Made by a program: the position numbers and the translations under genes. 64,000 nt of DNA, from assembly GCA_963728975.1 (NCBI GenBank), contig CAVSMF010000007.1, positions 86,318-150,317 on the forward strand, read 5' to 3'. The notes under the pieces are model-generated. The model did no database searches, was not told the DNA's origin, and saw nothing but the letters and a program-made list of their open reading frames with translations. Within the stretch, counting starts at the first letter, position 1. Every line of letters begins with the position of its first letter. Source of the stretch: DATFCK01 sp963728975 (lineage in GTDB: Bacteria; Verrucomicrobiota; Verrucomicrobiia; Chthoniobacterales; UBA10450). Of this stretch, positions 55,756 through 63,797 are shown piece after piece.

Positions 55756-56262
55756 ATGGAAAATTACCTCAAAGAGATGCTCGTTACCCTGGCTGAGGCC
55801 CGCGTCGAATTTATAGTCGGCGGAGGGGTGGCCTGCGTTTTGCATGGGGTCGAACGTGTTACGCTTGATCTCGATATAGCGGTCGAGATGACTCAGGCAA
55901 ATTTAAACCGCTTGATAACGGCTGTGGAAAAATTGAAATTACAACCGCGGGTTCCCGTGTCGCTGGCTGATATAGGCGATCCTGAATTTGTCCGCTCGAT
56001 GGTGGTCGACAAAGGTGCGCTCGTTTTTAGTTTGGCTGATTTTGATCAACCGCTTCGACACCTCGATATTTTTCTCAGTCCGAAGCTGTCGTTCGAACGG
56101 TTGAGCGAAGGAGCCGACGCGGTTGACATCGGCGGAGCAAGGGTGCGCATTGCTTCCAGACGGCGTTTGTTGGAAATTAAGAAAGAGATTGTGCCGCTTC
56201 GTCCGAAAGACCTTTTGGACGTGACTGAGCTTTCGAAGTTGATCGAGAACGAGCCGAAATGA
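55756..56262 (+). CDS. Nucleotidyltransferase-fold protein (DUF6036-like)
   Basis: From ATG 55,756, 168 residues: ARVEFIVGGGVACVLHGVERVTLDLDIAVEM contains the GGG.A...G..R.TLDLDI nucleotidyltransferase core, and RHLDIFLSP the third acidic residue; SRRRLLEIKKE...RPKDLLDVTEL ends it. It overlaps the next small gene by 4 nt. Third such module in the window. Confidence 0.8.
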   Translation: MENYLKEMLVTLAEARVEFIVGGGVACVLHGVERVTLDLDIAVEMTQANLNRLITAVEKLKLQPRVPVSLADIGDPEFVRSMVVDKGALVFSLADFDQPLRHLDIFLSPKLSFERLSEGADAVDIGGARVRIASRRRLLEIKKEIVPLRPKDLLDVTELSKLIENEPK

Positions 56263-56477
56263 ATCTGAGGAGAAAATCGACCCGGGAAGAATTCGAGCGA
56301 GCGCTGGCCCGGTGCACGCCGGAAGATTTTGACGGTCACACCGAATTTCACCGGTTAACGCCCGAGCAGCGGTTGGAATGGCTATGCCAGGCGGCGACGT
56401 TTGTTTACGAATTCAAAGGCAGAGCGCGGGAGCACGGGGGAGGCAAGAAGACAGGTAGCGGCGACGGGCACGCGTAG
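56259..56477 (+). CDS. Small partner of the nucleotidyltransferase-fold protein
   Basis: 72 residues: FDGHTEFHRLTPEQRLEWLCQAATFVYEFKG is the conserved core of small proteins paired with such nucleotidyltransferases (F..HTEF..LTPEQ.LEWL). The last ~15 residues are repeat-derived (a GTAGCGGCGACGGG REP at the end). Confidence 0.75.
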   Translation: MNLRRKSTREEFERALARCTPEDFDGHTEFHRLTPEQRLEWLCQAATFVYEFKGRAREHGGGKKTGSGDGHA

Positions 56478-57189
56478 CGTGCAGGAGATGGAAAGTAGAA
56501 CGTAGAAAACGCGAACGTTTTCCCGGGAGGGACTGACCTCGTGTCGTCCCACTTATTCCATCACTCCAATTCCCGTGCTCTTTGAAGTTAAGTTGCGAAA
56601 AGCTTCTCACTTTGTGAGCGCCTGTGGTCCGGTGGTCATTTCGCTTCCGCGAAATATGGTCCCGTTGTCCCGTGGTCCCGCCTCGGACGCAGATCATGCG
56701 GGTAGGTAGCGGCGGTTGACCCATGCGACTTCGCTCAGGGCAGGCTCTCAATCGGCAGGGCAAAGGGCGAAGGGCAAGGAAGGGCTAAGGGCCAAGGGTG
56801 TATTTGGTGCGGCACTGTGGTACAATGACCGGGCCCGACCAGTTCCGCCCCAGAATAACGCTGAAAATAACGAACTTTTCCCGGGCATTAATAATCCAAG
56901 ATGCGCTGCGTTTTTCCTATTTCTTGCCCCTCCCTTGCCCTCTGCGCTTTGCTCTTAGCACTTTGCCCCTGGCCCTTGGCGCTTTGCATTTCGCTCCGCG
57001 AAATATGTGCATGTGGTCCGGTGGTCGGTAGTCTCGTAGTCCCATTTCGTAGTCCCGTGGTCTCGTTGTCTTGTGGTCCTGTAGTCCCGTTGTCCCGTGG
57101 TCTCGTAGTCCTGTCGTCCTGTCGTCCGGTCGTCCCGTCGCGCGCGCGTGCAACCCGACCGCAAAACAGTTCCGTGGTAGCCTCCTAGC
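56478..57189. repeat. Repeat region with 8-nt tandem array
   Basis: No gene. A GGGAGGGACTGACCTCGTGTCGTCCC repeat (~56,525), GGCAAAGGGCGAAGGGCAA stretches, and at ~57,030-57,140 about 13 degenerate units of NGTCCYGT (8 nt), shortly before the asnB start. Confidence 0.8.
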
Positions 57190-59247
57190 ATGTGTGGAAT
57201 CGCCGCAGTATTCGCTTATTCCGGTGACGCTCTCCCCGTCGATCGCGACGAAGTCCGCCGGATGCGCGACCGGATGACCGCGCGCGGCCCCGACGGCGAA
57301 GGCGAATGGTTCTCCGATGACGCCCGGGTCGGCCTCGGTCATCGCCGCCTCTCTATTATAGATCTGTCGCCGGCCGGCGCCCAGCCGATGTTTAACTCCG
57401 AAAGCTTTCGCGAGCAGGCGCCCGACCGCTCCCTCGCCATCATTTTCAACGGCGAGATCTATAATTACGCGGAACTGCGGGCCCAGTTGATCGCTCAGGG
57501 CTACCCATTTCAATCCAACAGCGACACCGAAGTCCTTCTAGCCCTCTACGCCACGCGCGGGGAAGCGATGCTCGACGATCTCCGCGGCATGTACACGTTC
57601 GTGATCTGGGATAATAAAAAGCAGGAACTCGTGCTCGCCCGCGATCCGTTCGGGATCAAACCGCTCTATTATAGCGACGACGGCAAAACGTTCCGGGTGG
57701 CCTCGCAGGTAAAAGCGCTCCTGGCCGGCGGAAAAATCAATCTGACTCCCGATCCGGCCGGTCACGTAGGCTTCTTTCTCTGGGGACACGTTCCCGAGCC
57801 GTTCACCATGTTTCGCAACATCCGGAGTTTGCCCGCGGGGCATAGCATGCGCATCGGGCGCGATGGCGCGGACGCGCCGCGGTGCTTCTGCAGCATCTCG
57901 GCGATTCTCCGCCATGGAGGGGCGAGCTCCCGCGAGCCCGCTTCACTGTCCTCTGTCCTCTGTCCTCCGTCCTCTTCGCCAGATGATCTCCTCCGCACCG
58001 CTCTCGCCGAATCCGTCCGCTATCATCTGGTCGCCGACGTGCCGGTCGGCGTGTTCCTCTCCGCCGGGCTCGATTCCACCACCATCGCCGCGTTCGCCGC
58101 CGAGGCGCACAAAAACCTCAAGACCGTTACCCTCGGGTTCAATGAATTTCGGGGGACACCCGACGACGAAGTCCCGCTGGCCGAGGAAGTGGCCCGCCGG
58201 TTAGGCACCGATCATCAAACCATCTGGGTGTCGCGCGACGATTTCGAGAACGAATCGGACAATCTTTTCGACGCCATGGATCAGCCATCGATCGACGGAG
58301 TGAACACATACTTTGTGAGTCTGGCGGCGAAACGGGCGGGGTTGAAAGTGGCGATGTCGGGTTTGGGCGGCGACGAATTGTTTGGCGGTTACGAAAGTTT
58401 CCGGGATGTGCCGGCGATGGCGCGGTGGCTGCGGCCATTTAGGGCGATGCCGGCTGTCGGCGTTTTTCTTCGCAAGATGTTTTCTCCCTGGTTAGGCGGC
58501 CGGGTCTCGGCGAAGTACGCCGGGTTATTCGAGTACGGATCGACGATGCCAGGTGCGTATTTGCTGCGACGCGGCCTGTTCATGCCCTGGGAACTATCGT
58601 CGTTGTTGCCGAAGGAAATGGTCCGGCAAGGCTGGGAAGAACTGAACGTGTTAGGCCGGTTGGAGGGAATTGCCAATCATTCGGTAGGGCCGCCGCGCTG
58701 CGGCGGCCGGACAGCGCAGCGCGCTGTCCCTACCAACGATCGGGCGAAAATATCGGCCCTGGAATTGAACTGCTACATGCGCAACCAACTGTTGCGCGAT
58801 TCCGATTGGGCGGGCATGGCCCACTCGGTCGAGATCCGGGTGCCATTGGTCGATATCGGTTTTTTTAAGGAAATCGCCCCGTTGCTGGCCGGAAACAATC
58901 CGCCGTCAAAGCGCGACCTGGCCCGGAGCGCGCCAATAGAATTTCCCGATGCATTGATGAATCGTCCGAAGACCGGCTTCGTCGTCCCGGTCCGCGACTG
59001 GCTGCGCGGCCGCCAGGTCGCGGCGGATCGAGCAAAGGGCGAAGCGCGAAGCGCAACGCGACGAGATGGAGGGGCGAGCTCCCGCGAGCCCGCTGGTGCG
59101 AGCGCCGATCTACTAACTTCTAACTCCGATCTTCTCCGCGCGAGCGAGCCCGAGCGCGGCCTGCGCGGCTGGGCGAGGAAAGTCTATTCAGATTACATTT
59201 CGATCGACCATCAGTCCGGCTCGGCCCGATTTGCGCGCCAGGATTGA
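57190..59247 (+). CDS. asnB: Asparagine synthase (glutamine-hydrolysing), EPS-cluster type
   Basis: MCGIAAVFAY sets Cys2, the glutaminase nucleophile. RGPDGEGEW, LGHRRLSIIDLS, IFNGEIYNY, SDTEVLL and FVIWDNKKQELVLARDPFGIKPLYY complete the glutamine amidotransferase half. The synthetase half has VPVGVFLSAGLDSTTIAAFA (pyrophosphate loop) and AMSGLGGDELFGGYESF. Three in-frame repeat insertions occur: ~57,905-57,985 (RHGGASSREPASLSSVLCPP), 58,684-58,733 (VGPPRCGGRTAQRAVPT) and ~59,030-59,145 (AKGEARSATRRDGGASSREP). The core motifs are intact, so it may still work. Such AsnB copies in EPS clusters probably amidate sugars or lipid carriers. Confidence 0.93.
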   Translation: MCGIAAVFAYSGDALPVDRDEVRRMRDRMTARGPDGEGEWFSDDARVGLGHRRLSIIDLSPAGAQPMFNSESFREQAPDRSLAIIFNGEIYNYAELRAQLIAQGYPFQSNSDTEVLLALYATRGEAMLDDLRGMYTFVIWDNKKQELVLARDPFGIKPLYYSDDGKTFRVASQVKALLAGGKINLTPDPAGHVGFFLWGHVPEPFTMFRNIRSLPAGHSMRIGRDGADAPRCFCSISAILRHGGASSREPASLSSVLCPPSSSPDDLLRTALAESVRYHLVADVPVGVFLSAGLDSTTIAAFAAEAHKNLKTVTLGFNEFRGTPDDEVPLAEEVARRLGTDHQTIWVSRDDFENESDNLFDAMDQPSIDGVNTYFVSLAAKRAGLKVAMSGLGGDELFGGYESFRDVPAMARWLRPFRAMPAVGVFLRKMFSPWLGGRVSAKYAGLFEYGSTMPGAYLLRRGLFMPWELSSLLPKEMVRQGWEELNVLGRLEGIANHSVGPPRCGGRTAQRAVPTNDRAKISALELNCYMRNQLLRDSDWAGMAHSVEIRVPLVDIGFFKEIAPLLAGNNPPSKRDLARSAPIEFPDALMNRPKTGFVVPVRDWLRGRQVAADRAKGEARSATRRDGGASSREPAGASADLLTSNSDLLRASEPERGLRGWARKVYSDYISIDHQSGSARFARQD
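58684..58733. repeat. BIME-like convergent REP pair inside asnB
   Basis: GTAG head with stem GGCCGCCG/CGGCGGCC facing stem GGACAGCG/CGCTGTCC ending in CTAC. Encodes VGPPRCGGRTAQRAVPT between two conserved helices. Confidence 0.85.
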
Positions 59248-59889
59248 CATACGACAGAGAACGGAGGACAGAGGACGGCAGAAAAGTAGGAGTACAAAGT
59301 AGAAAGTTGGAGATCGAAGATAGGGGGAGTGCGCAGGTAGGGACGCATCTCTTTCCGAGCTGTCGGCTGCTCCAAGCCAGAGGCCGAGGCGTCCGTCCCA
59401 ACGCTCAACCCCGAAAGGATTCGGGGCCGTCTCGCCACGGCGAGCAGGCGCTCAACCCCGAAAGGATTCGGGGCCGTCCCGCCACGGCGAGCAGGCGCTC
59501 AACCCCGAAAGGATTCGGGGCCGTCCGATGGCAGGCGCTCAACGCTCAACGAAAAGCGAGCAGGTAGCGGCGATTGACCTCAATCGCCAGGAGGGAGGCG
59601 ATCACCGGTCAGAGGTCAGAAGCCGGCGATCAGAGGACAGCCAGGTAGGGACGCATCTCCGAGGCGTCCGTCCCGACGCTCAACGGTCAAGAAAGCACCA
59701 AGGGAAAAAAGTGTGGGAGGCGCCTCCGGCGGCGAGAGGTTTCTGACTTGCGACCTCTGACGACCGGACTTGGTTACTGGTTAACGGGTTATTGGTTATT
59801 GAAAATATTGGTGCTTCCCTGGTGCTTGGTTATTGGTGCTTGGTGCTTTTTCCGCCCTCCGTCTTCCATCATGAGTCTCGCATAACAGC
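59248..59889. repeat. Repeat-filled intergenic region
   Basis: REP with partly deleted loop insert (59,337-59,394), four CCCCGAAAGGATTCGGGG hairpins (~59,408, 59,458, 59,499, and one near 59,510), a GGCGATTGACCTCAATCGCC REP (~59,567-59,590), GTAGGGACGCATCTCC REP, and TTGGTTA/TTGGTGC heptamers to ~59,850. No gene. Confidence 0.85.
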
Positions 59890-60720
59890 ATGTCTAAACC
59901 TGTCGTTGTTCTGATTTTCACGCACAAGGCGAATCTGGAATGGTATGAGCGGATCTCTTTGGAGCAATGCTGCCGGGTTTTGGGCGATCATCCCATCCGC
60001 TTGATCTGCCCGATCGGTCTTAATGTTGACGCTTATCGGACTATTGCGCCGGGCTTGGAGATAGACTTTATCCCGGCTCACTGGCTGGCTAGTCTTGGTG
60101 CTTACAATCGTCTGAAAATTTTGCCGTGGTTGTACCGGCGCTATTCAGAGTTCGACTACATCCTTACTCACGAATTGGATGCATTCGTTTTCCGGGATGA
60201 CCTTATTCATTGGTGCGACCGAGGATGGGACTACATCGGCGCGCCCTGGTTTGAGGGATACGATTCGGCAGAACCGGATGCAAGGCCGGCTGGGGTGGGA
60301 AATTCAGGCTTTTGCTTGCGGCGGACGCAGGCTTTTTTACGGGTTTCACGCACCTGGCGTTATCAGCAGCCCGCCGGCGAAGTGCTCCAGGAGTGGCGAA
60401 AACGAAAGCGCAGCTTGAACGAAACTTTGGTATCGTTAACCTCGCGGAACAACTTTTTTGCCCCATTCAATGATTACGAAGGGCAGGAAGATTTTTTCTG
60501 GTGTCGGATTGTGGCCCAACGTTTCCCTTGGTTTCGGGTTGCGCCCTACGAGGAGGGGCGGCAGTTTTCATTCGAGACTAATCCGCGCCGGCTTTTCTCC
60601 GAGTGCGGCAATGTGCTCCCATTTGGGTGTCATAAATGGATGACCTATGAACCCGAGTTTTGGGCGCCGTTTATCGCGCAAGCGGGCTACTCGGTTCCGG
60701 AGCTAACCGCTGTCCTCTGA
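59890..60720 (+). CDS. DUF5672 glycosyltransferase-like protein
   Basis: 276 residues: VVLIFTHKANLEWYERISLEQC, PWLYRRYSEFDYILTHELDAFVF (acidic motif like a DxD), WDYIGAPWF, VGNSGFCLRRTQAFL and QEDFFWCRIVA, in the order of DUF5672 proteins from polysaccharide clusters. Probably a glycosyltransferase. Last gene of the EPS cluster on the plus strand. Confidence 0.85.
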   Translation: MSKPVVVLIFTHKANLEWYERISLEQCCRVLGDHPIRLICPIGLNVDAYRTIAPGLEIDFIPAHWLASLGAYNRLKILPWLYRRYSEFDYILTHELDAFVFRDDLIHWCDRGWDYIGAPWFEGYDSAEPDARPAGVGNSGFCLRRTQAFLRVSRTWRYQQPAGEVLQEWRKRKRSLNETLVSLTSRNNFFAPFNDYEGQEDFFWCRIVAQRFPWFRVAPYEEGRQFSFETNPRRLFSECGNVLPFGCHKWMTYEPEFWAPFIAQAGYSVPELTAVL

Positions 60721-61168
60721 CGACGGGACTTGGTTATTGGTTATAAGGCGGCTTGGCGGAGGCGGGGGGTTTGGTTCCTGGTGCTTTTTTCCCCGCTCCT
60801 TGCTCCCTGCTCTTACCGCTCCGTCCGCCGTCCGTAGTCCTGTCGTCTCGGATTCCTGTATTTGAACGGCCCATCGGACCGGCACGACTGTGCTCAGGCA
60901 TTTCTCTAACTATCCGCAAAGTCTCCTAAGCAATTGCCGATTGCGCTCGGCCAGTTCCGGACCTGGAACGTAAAATTGAATGGTTTACGCAGTCAGTATC
61001 AAGAGCAATCGATTCAGCTTGATCACGAGCGACTGACGTCAAACCTGTTGATGCCTCGAGCGGCCACAAAATGTGGACTCGCGCAGCGATCGACTAACGA
61101 TATTTAAACATTTTGCTGTCGCTGTAATTGGTCGTGACTGCTTAAAGCAGTCGCCTCATGATGCCGAG
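60721..61168. other. Intergenic stretch with the first GACTGCTTAAAGCAGTC copy
   Basis: 60,721-60,860 has TTGGTTA-type heptamer remnants and GTCCGCCGTCCGTAGTCC; beyond that no gene is seen until the copy of the 17-bp palindrome at 61,136-61,152, 16 bp before the wHTH gene. Confidence 0.6.
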
Positions 61169-61626
61169 ATGGCGACAACGAACCCAGAGACGCAAACCGA
61201 CCTATTGCACCTCCTCTTTCCTCACGTTCGAGCTGAGATCTTGCGATTGTTGTTCTTTGATCCCACTCGAGAAACCTATGGGCGTGACGCGGCACGCGAC
61301 ACTACGCTTGCCCTGCGAACTGTGCAGCGGGAGCTCGCGATGATGGCAGCGGCTCGGTTGGTCACCAGTCGTAGGAAAAACGGATGTCGGCTTTTTCGCG
61401 CCAATCGGAGGCATCGGACATTCCCAGCTCTCCAACAGCTTGTAATCCACACGCTCTCGAAGCGACCATTTGTGAGTATGGCCAAAACACCTCGCCAATC
61501 CTGGCGTCGCTCCGGTCGAAAATCTCGCCCGCGTTTCATCAAAAACTAGCCGTTGCCTACACCGAGGGGCGTTTTCAGTCCGTTCTCTTGATTGGTTCGG
61601 TAACTCCATGCCAGACGACTGCTTAA
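61169..61626 (+). pseudogene. Winged-helix/nucleotidyltransferase protein, frameshifted and truncated by the palindrome array
   Basis: From ATG 61,169: LFPHVRAEILRLLFFDPTRETYGRDAARDTTLALRTVQRELAMMAAARLVTSRRKNG is an ArsR-like winged helix; FPALQQLVIHTL links to a nucleotidyltransferase domain. Near 61,465 the frame changes and continues as NTSPILASLRSKISPAFHQKLAVAYTEGRFQSVLLIGSV, the strand leading to the GS motif, and is then cut at ~61,617 by the first unit of the array. Both lesions indicate a dead gene. Confidence 0.75.
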
Positions 61627-62968
61627 AGCAGTCGGTTTGAAAATGGGTGGCGAGATGGCGAGATGTTGGGTGGCGATTGCCCCCGGCGTTTGAGGCCTTC
61701 CGAGCGGGAGATGGAAGCGAAAAGGATCTGTTGCCGCGAACAGGGTGACTGCTTAAAGCAGTCGGCAATGTAAATGATCCAAGGGTTTATGCCGGAAGGC
61801 AGGATGGATGAGCTGACTGCTTAAAGCAGTCGCCATTGCAAACGATCCAAAGGTTTGGGTTTATGCCGGAAGGCGGATAGATGATGAGCTGACTGCTTAA
61901 AGCAGTCGCCATAGAAACTGATTGGTGGCGGGATGGCCGGTGCCCGAAAATGGGTCACGAGATGTTGGTGGCGATTGCCCCCGGCGTTTGAGGCCTTCCG
62001 AGCGGGAGATGGAAATCGAAAAGGTCTGTGGCCGCGAGGAAGCTGACTGCTTAAAGCAGTCGCCATTGCAAACGATGCAAGGGTTTATGCCGGAAGGCGG
62101 AGGGATGATGAGGTGACTGCTTAAAGCAGTCGGCATAGAAACTGATCGGTGGCGAGATTGTGGTTGCCCGAAAATGGGTTGCGAGATAGTGGGTGGCGAC
62201 TGGCCCCGGCGTTGAGGCTTGCGAGCGGGGGAATGGAAGCGAAAAGGATCTGTTGCCGCGAACAAGCTGACTGCTTAAAGCAGTCGCCATTGCAAAGGAT
62301 CCAAGGGTTTATGCCGGAAGGCGGATGGATGAGCTGACTGCTTAAAGCAGTCGGCATAGAAACTGATTGGTGGCGAGATGGCGGGTGCCCGAAAATGGGT
62401 CACGAGATGGTGGGTGGGTGGCGATCGGCCCCGGCGTTTGAGGCTTGCGAGCGGGGGAATGGAAGCGAAAGGATCTGTTGCCGCGAGGAAGATGACTGCT
62501 TAAAGCAGTCGGCATTGCAAACGATCTAAAGGTTCGTGCCGGAAGGCGGATGGATGAACTGACTGCTCAAAGCAGTCGGCAATGTAAATGATCCAAGGGT
62601 TCATGCCGGAAGGCGGGATGGATGAACCGACTGCTTAAAGCAGTCGCCATTGCAAACGATCTAAAGGTTCATGCCGGAAGGCGGGATAGATGAACTGACT
62701 GCTTAAAGCAGTCGGCATACAAACTTGATCGGTGGCGAGATAGTGGGTGCCCGAAAATGGGTTGCGAGATGGCCGGTGCCCGAAAATGGGTCACGAGACG
62801 GTGGGTTGGTGGCGACTGCCCTGGAGGTTGAGGCTTCCAGACGGGGAGATGGAAGCGAAAGGATCTGTTGCCGCGAACAAGCTGACTGCTTAAAGCAGTC
62901 GCCATTGCAAACGATGCAAGGGTTTATGCCGGAAGGCGGAGGGATGAAGCTGACTGCTTAAAGCAGTC
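61617..62968. repeat. Tandem array of GACTGCTTAAAGCAGTC palindromes with homologous spacers
   Basis: Fourteen copies start at 61,617, 61,747, 61,815, 61,891, 62,045, 62,115, 62,269, 62,336, 62,494, 62,561 (TCAA variant), 62,629, 62,697, 62,884 and 62,952; a fifteenth is at 61,136. Spacers are of two types: short (~50 bp, GCCATTGCAAACGATC... ...GCCGGAAGGC...) and long (~135-170 bp, GGCATAGAAACTGAT...). They are homologous to each other, not unique as in CRISPR. Short open frames here translate the repeat. Confidence 0.9.
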
Positions 62969-63156
62969 GGCATTGCAAACGATCTAAAGGTTTATGCCGG
63001 AAGACGAAACGCCCCACAACGGCATCCCCGGACGCCTCGGAGATGCGTCCCTACCTGGCTGTCCTCCGAGGACTTTGCTTGGGATTTTTTTCGCCCTCCG
63101 TCCTCTCCCCTCCGCCCAGCCTTGACTCGGCGAGAGGCACGTGGGATAATCCCACT
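62969..63156. other. Intergenic stretch with one REP hairpin
   Basis: After the last short spacer a REP of the GGACGCCTCGGAGATGCGTCC type with CTACC foot (~63,029-63,055); the rest precedes the AbrB-type gene and shows no gene. Confidence 0.65.
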
Positions 63157-63384
63157 ATGACATTGACGGCAGACAGCAAGAAGCGCGTCGTAATCCCGGG
63201 GGCAGTTCCGGGGGACGTCTTCGCCTGCGAGCAAAAAGATCACGAATTGGTTCTCAGGCGGGTTTATCGGCGACAGCCGCGGAAAAAGCGGAGCAAGGCA
63301 GCCGTTCTCAAAGCAATCGGAGCTTCCAAATTCAAGCCGGCAATGAGCTGGGAAGAACTTCGCAAAATTACTCGCGAAGTGTGA
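63157..63384 (+). CDS. AbrB-like antitoxin
   Basis: 75 residues from ATG 63,157: MTLTADSKKRVVIPGAVPGDVFACEQKDHELVLRRV is a swapped-hairpin AbrB/SpoVT N-terminus (K..V.IP....GD.F), followed by a toxin-binding helix (MSWEELRKITREV). Overlaps the PIN gene by 4 nt. The frame upstream from 63,043 is repeat translation. Confidence 0.82.
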   Translation: MTLTADSKKRVVIPGAVPGDVFACEQKDHELVLRRVYRRQPRKKRSKAAVLKAIGASKFKPAMSWEELRKITREV

Positions 63385-63797
63385 TTTTGGTCGACACGAA
63401 CATCGTGGTCGATGCCCACGATCGCCGATCCCGGTTTCGCTCCTCATCCAGCGCCTTAATCGCAAGCGCGATCGCGGCCGGAGGTGCTGCAATCAATGCT
63501 GTTGTCCTTGCTGAGTTATGCGCAGGGCAAGACGATGCCGAGGCGATCGAGGACGCGCTACGGACTGAAGGTTTCGAGATCCTGGATGTTCCCGTTGGCG
63601 CTGCCGTGCTTTGTGGCCGGGTATACAGTCAATACAAATCAACCCGTCGGCGATCGGGCGGCGGCAAAGCGTCGCCGATTCCGTTGCCCGATTTCTTTAT
63701 CGGAGCGCATGCGCAGTTGATGGGCTGGCCGCTGGCGACACGCGATTTGGAGCGGTATCGACTCTATTTTCCTGCCGTTGAACTGATCGAGCCGTGA
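63381..63797 (+). CDS. PIN-domain toxin (VapC-like), GTG start
   Basis: 138 residues: MILVDTNIVVDAHD, AVVLAELCAGQ, LPDFFIGAHAQLMGWPLATRDLERYR carry the PIN acidic residues. GTG 63,381 overlaps the antitoxin stop. An intact pair of the VapBC type. Confidence 0.88.
   Translation: MILVDTNIVVDAHDRRSRFRSSSSALIASAIAAGGAAINAVVLAELCAGQDDAEAIEDALRTEGFEILDVPVGAAVLCGRVYSQYKSTRRRSGGGKASPIPLPDFFIGAHAQLMGWPLATRDLERYRLYFPAVELIEP

Noticed and set aside
61897..62905. Several minus-strand frames of 78-122 residues reading ADCFKQS/LSSQLVRG repeats
   Set aside because: They are translations of the palindrome array and change when spacer type changes.
61617..62968. Possible CRISPR array
   Set aside because: The repeated unit is a 17-bp palindrome and the spacers are copies of two sequences with variable length; no cas genes are nearby.
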